Source: Nocardioides sp. (GTDB taxonomy: Bacteria; Actinomycetota; Actinomycetes; Propionibacteriales; Nocardioidaceae). From it: a stretch of 6,438 bases of DNA. Shown one piece after another: positions 4,136-6,438 of the stretch. A program made the position numbers and the translations under genes. The first letter of the stretch is position 1; the number at the start of each line of letters is the position of its first letter. The notes beneath the pieces are model-generated. The model did not search any database. It was not told the origin of the DNA and saw only the letters and a list, made by a program, of their open reading frames with translations. The DNA lies in NCBI GenBank assembly GCA_021731205.1, contig JAKFXV010000322.1, forward strand, positions 1 through 6,438, given 5' to 3'.

Positions 4136-6163
4136 CTACATGAGTGACGGCTCGGCATCGAGGGCAGCATTGAACTGCGCTTGGTAGAGCCGGGCATAGG
4201 CTCCGGCCCTGTCCAGCAGTTCGTCGTGCGTGCCCTGCTCCACGATCGCCCCGTCCTCCATCACCAAGATCAGATCCGCGTCACGAATCGTGGACAGGCG
4301 GTGGGCGATGACGAACGAGGTCCGGTCGCTGCGTAGCGCGGCCATGGCGTGTTGCAACAACAGCTCGGTCCGGGTGTCGACCGACGAGGTCGCTTCGTCG
4401 AGGATCAGCAAGGCCGGATCGGACAGGCTGGCTCGCGCGATGGTGATCAATTGCCGCTCGCCGGCTGACAGGTTCGACCCCTCCTCGTCGATGACGGTGT
4501 CGTAGCCCTCCGGGAGCGAACGCACGAACCGGTCCACGAAGGTCGCCCGCGCGGCGTTCAGGATCTCCTCCTCGGTGGCGCCGGGACGGCCATAGGCGAT
4601 GTTGTCGCGAATCGTCCCGGCGAACAGCCAGGTGTCCTGCAGCACCATGCCGATCTGGCCTCGGAGTACGCCGCGCGGCATGGTCGCGATGTCGACGCCA
4701 TCGAGGGTGATCCGGCCGGAGTCGAGCTCGTAGAAGCGCATGATCAGGTTGACCAGCGTCGTCTTGCCGGCTCCGGTCGGCCCGACGATCGCGACGGTCT
4801 GGCCGGGCCGAGCGAGCAGGTTGAGATCGTGGATCAGGGGCCGCGCCGGGTCGTAGGAGAAGCTCACCCGCTCGAAGGCGACCTCGCCGCAGTGACGCGC
4901 CCCTGAACCGTTGGCGCCGTTCGGGCTCGGCGTCACCGGATCGGGTGCCTGCTCGGGCGCGTCGAGCAACTCGTAGACCCGCTCCACCGACGCCACCCCC
5001 GACTGCAGCAGGTTGGCCATCGACGCGACCTGCATGAGCGGATGGGTGAACTGACGGGAGTACTGGATGAACGCCTGAACGTCGCCCAGAGACATGCTCC
5101 CGGACGCCACTCGGAGCCCGCCGAGCACCGCGATCAGCACGTAGTTGAGGTTCCCGATGAAGGTGACGATCGGCATGATCAGTCCGCTCACGAACTGGGC
5201 GCCGAACGAGGCTTCGTAGAGCCGTTCGTTCTCGGCTTCGAAGACCTGCTCCACCTCACCGGAGCGACCGAAGACCTTGACCAGCGCGTGTCCGGAGAAC
5301 GCCTCCTCCACGTGTGCGTTCAGGGTGCCGGTGCGCCGCCACTGGGCGATGAAGAGCCCCTGGGATCGCTTCATCACCAGGCTCGTGACCCACATCGACA
5401 ACGGCACCAACACCAACGCGATGACCGCCAGCAACGGCGAGATCCACACCATCATCGACAGCACAGCCAGGACCGTCAGCAGTGAGACGAGCATCTGGCT
5501 CAGCGTCTGCTGGAGGGTCTGGCTGACGTTGTCGATGTCGTTGGTCACTCGACTCAACAGCTCCCCACGTGGCTGTCGGTCGAAGTAGCTCAACGGAAGT
5601 CGGTTGACCTTGTCTTCCACGTCCGAGCGCAGGCGGAACACCGTGCGCTGGACGACGTCGTTCAACACGTAGCCCTGGATCCAGGCGAGCGCGGAGGCGA
5701 CCACGAACACCGCCAGCGCCAGCGCCAGCACCTGGGCGACTGCAGCGAAGTCGACACCGACCCCCGGGGTCAGGTCCATCGCTGCCATCATGTCGGCGAC
5801 CCGGTCGTCGCCGCGGGCCCGCGCTGCGGCCACCGCCTCGGCCTTCGTCATCCCGGCCGGCAGCCGAGCGCCGATCAGACCTGAGAACACCAGGTCCGTC
5901 GCGTGACCGAGGATCTTCGGCCCGAACGCGTTGATCACCACCGAGCCGAGAGCCATCGCGAGCACGCAGACCGCGGCCCCCCGCTCGGGTCGCATCCCGA
6001 TCAGGAATCGCAGTGCCGTGGCCTTGAACGACATTGCCTTGCCGCCCACCAACCCGCTGTGCATCGGCCCGCGGCCGGGGCCGCCGGTCTGCTGGACCCG
6101 CTCGGTCTCCTGGAGCCGCGCCGGCTCGTCGTTTCGGTCCGAAGGCCGGCTCGGCGGGGTCAT
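4136..6163 (-). CDS. ABC exporter half-transporter, canonical-site subunit of a heterodimer (TM288-like)
   Basis: This 675-aa membrane protein fuses a six-helix exporter TMD to an NBD. Apparent membrane segments lie near residues 62-85, 141-165, 220-240, 243-264 and 323-347, with a weaker one near 360-385. The NBD has Walker A GPTGAGKTT (461-469, K467), signature LSAGE (565-569), Walker B LLILDE with catalytic E590, D-loop SSVD (593-596) and H-switch H621. A polar, Gly/Pro-rich N-terminal extension of about 45 residues precedes the TMD. An unusually long loop of about 55 residues separates TM1 and TM2. The ATG at 6163 overlaps the upstream gene's TGA (ATGA), implying translational coupling and supporting this start. 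The partner's ATPase site is degenerate, so the two likely form one heterodimeric pump of the TM287/288 type. The substrate (drug, lipid or peptide) cannot be told from sequence. Confidence 0.93.
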   Translation of the reverse strand: MTPPSRPSDRNDEPARLQETERVQQTGGPGRGPMHSGLVGGKAMSFKATALRFLIGMRPERGAAVCVLAMALGSVVINAFGPKILGHATDLVFSGLIGARLPAGMTKAEAVAAARARGDDRVADMMAAMDLTPGVGVDFAAVAQVLALALAVFVVASALAWIQGYVLNDVVQRTVFRLRSDVEDKVNRLPLSYFDRQPRGELLSRVTNDIDNVSQTLQQTLSQMLVSLLTVLAVLSMMVWISPLLAVIALVLVPLSMWVTSLVMKRSQGLFIAQWRRTGTLNAHVEEAFSGHALVKVFGRSGEVEQVFEAENERLYEASFGAQFVSGLIMPIVTFIGNLNYVLIAVLGGLRVASGSMSLGDVQAFIQYSRQFTHPLMQVASMANLLQSGVASVERVYELLDAPEQAPDPVTPSPNGANGSGARHCGEVAFERVSFSYDPARPLIHDLNLLARPGQTVAIVGPTGAGKTTLVNLIMRFYELDSGRITLDGVDIATMPRGVLRGQIGMVLQDTWLFAGTIRDNIAYGRPGATEEEILNAARATFVDRFVRSLPEGYDTVIDEEGSNLSAGERQLITIARASLSDPALLILDEATSSVDTRTELLLQHAMAALRSDRTSFVIAHRLSTIRDADLILVMEDGAIVEQGTHDELLDRAGAYARLYQAQFNAALDAEPSLM

Positions 6164-6438
6164 GCGGCCTCCTCGTCACTGAGCTGCGAGGAGACGATCT
6201 CCTGGTACGTCGGGCAGCCGCGCAGCAGCTCGGCATGGGTGCCCCGACCGACGATGACACCGTCGTCGAGCACGACGATCAGGTCGGCAGCCCGGATCGT
6301 GGAGACCCGCTGGGCCACGACGAGTACGGTCGCGTCCTTGGTGAGGGGGACCAGGGCGGCGCGCAGTCGCGCATCGGTGGCCAGGTCGAGGGCTGAGAAA
6401 GAGTCGTCGAAGCACAACAGCCGCGGGCGGCGCAGGAG
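6160..6438 (-). CDS. C-terminal part of the partner ABC exporter subunit, degenerate ATPase site (TM287-like)
   Basis: The last 92 residues of an ABC nucleotide-binding domain are visible; the rest lies beyond the right edge. Walker B reads RLLCFDDSFSALD, so Asp (6405-6403) stands where the catalytic Glu is expected. The switch loop reads VVAQRVSTI, with Gln (6312-6310) in place of His. The family end follows: ADLIVVLDDG then GTHAELL. Glu-to-Asp and His-to-Gln changes are known marks of the non-hydrolysing site in heterodimeric exporters. The gene ends at TGA (6162-6160), overlapping the start of the canonical subunit by 4 nt. The transmembrane domain, Walker A and start codon are not in the window. 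Confidence 0.92.
   Translation of the reverse strand, partial: LLRRPRLLCFDDSFSALDLATDARLRAALVPLTKDATVLVVAQRVSTIRAADLIVVLDDGVIVGRGTHAELLRGCPTYQEIVSSQLSDEEAA

Noticed and set aside
5256..6260. 334-codon minus-strand ORF overlapping the exporter gene in another frame
   Set aside because: It is an Arg/Gly-rich shadow of the ABC gene, which has complete TMD and NBD motifs in its own frame.

Overview
The window is GC-rich with strongly G/C-biased third codon positions. The iron-regulator family, the leaderless-looking gene starts and the style of the transporter pair all point to an actinobacterium. A Propionibacteriales/Nocardioides-like host is my guess; no rRNA or other marker here fixes the genus.

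Layout. The 3' end of an unrecognised + strand gene (2-109) converges on an IdeR/DtxR-type iron-dependent repressor (120-803, minus). The repressor is divergent from a class I CPD photolyase (837-2159, plus), with only 33 bp between the two start codons, so their promoters must overlap. A GH13 alpha-glucosidase/alpha-amylase family enzyme (2191-3792, plus) follows 31 bp after the photolyase and has its own promoter-like hexamers across the photolyase stop. At the right end, reading leftward, is a heterodimeric ABC exporter operon. The degenerate-site subunit (6160-6438, truncated by the window edge) overlaps by ATGA the canonical-site subunit (4136-6163).

The 343-bp gap between the glucosidase and the exporter (3793-4135) is not empty, and I consider it the most interesting part of the window. 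It reads as a free-standing + strand RNA unit. In order it has a promoter (3826-3855), a Shine-Dalgarno extended to 15 nt, a 12-codon mini-ORF (3888-3926) whose stop lies inside a 16-bp perfect palindrome, a 10-bp long-range helix, and a three-arm structured 3' end closed by a 12-bp stem (3995-4072) with a U-containing tail. No + strand gene lies downstream for it to control in cis, so a trans-acting or dual-function RNA is the best working idea.

How the genes relate. The regulator probably senses Fe(II), the photolyase repairs UV dimers, the GH13 enzyme cleaves alpha-glucosides in the cytoplasm and the ABC pair exports an unknown substrate. Apart from the shared ideR/phr promoter region and the coupled transporter genes, I see no common pathway.
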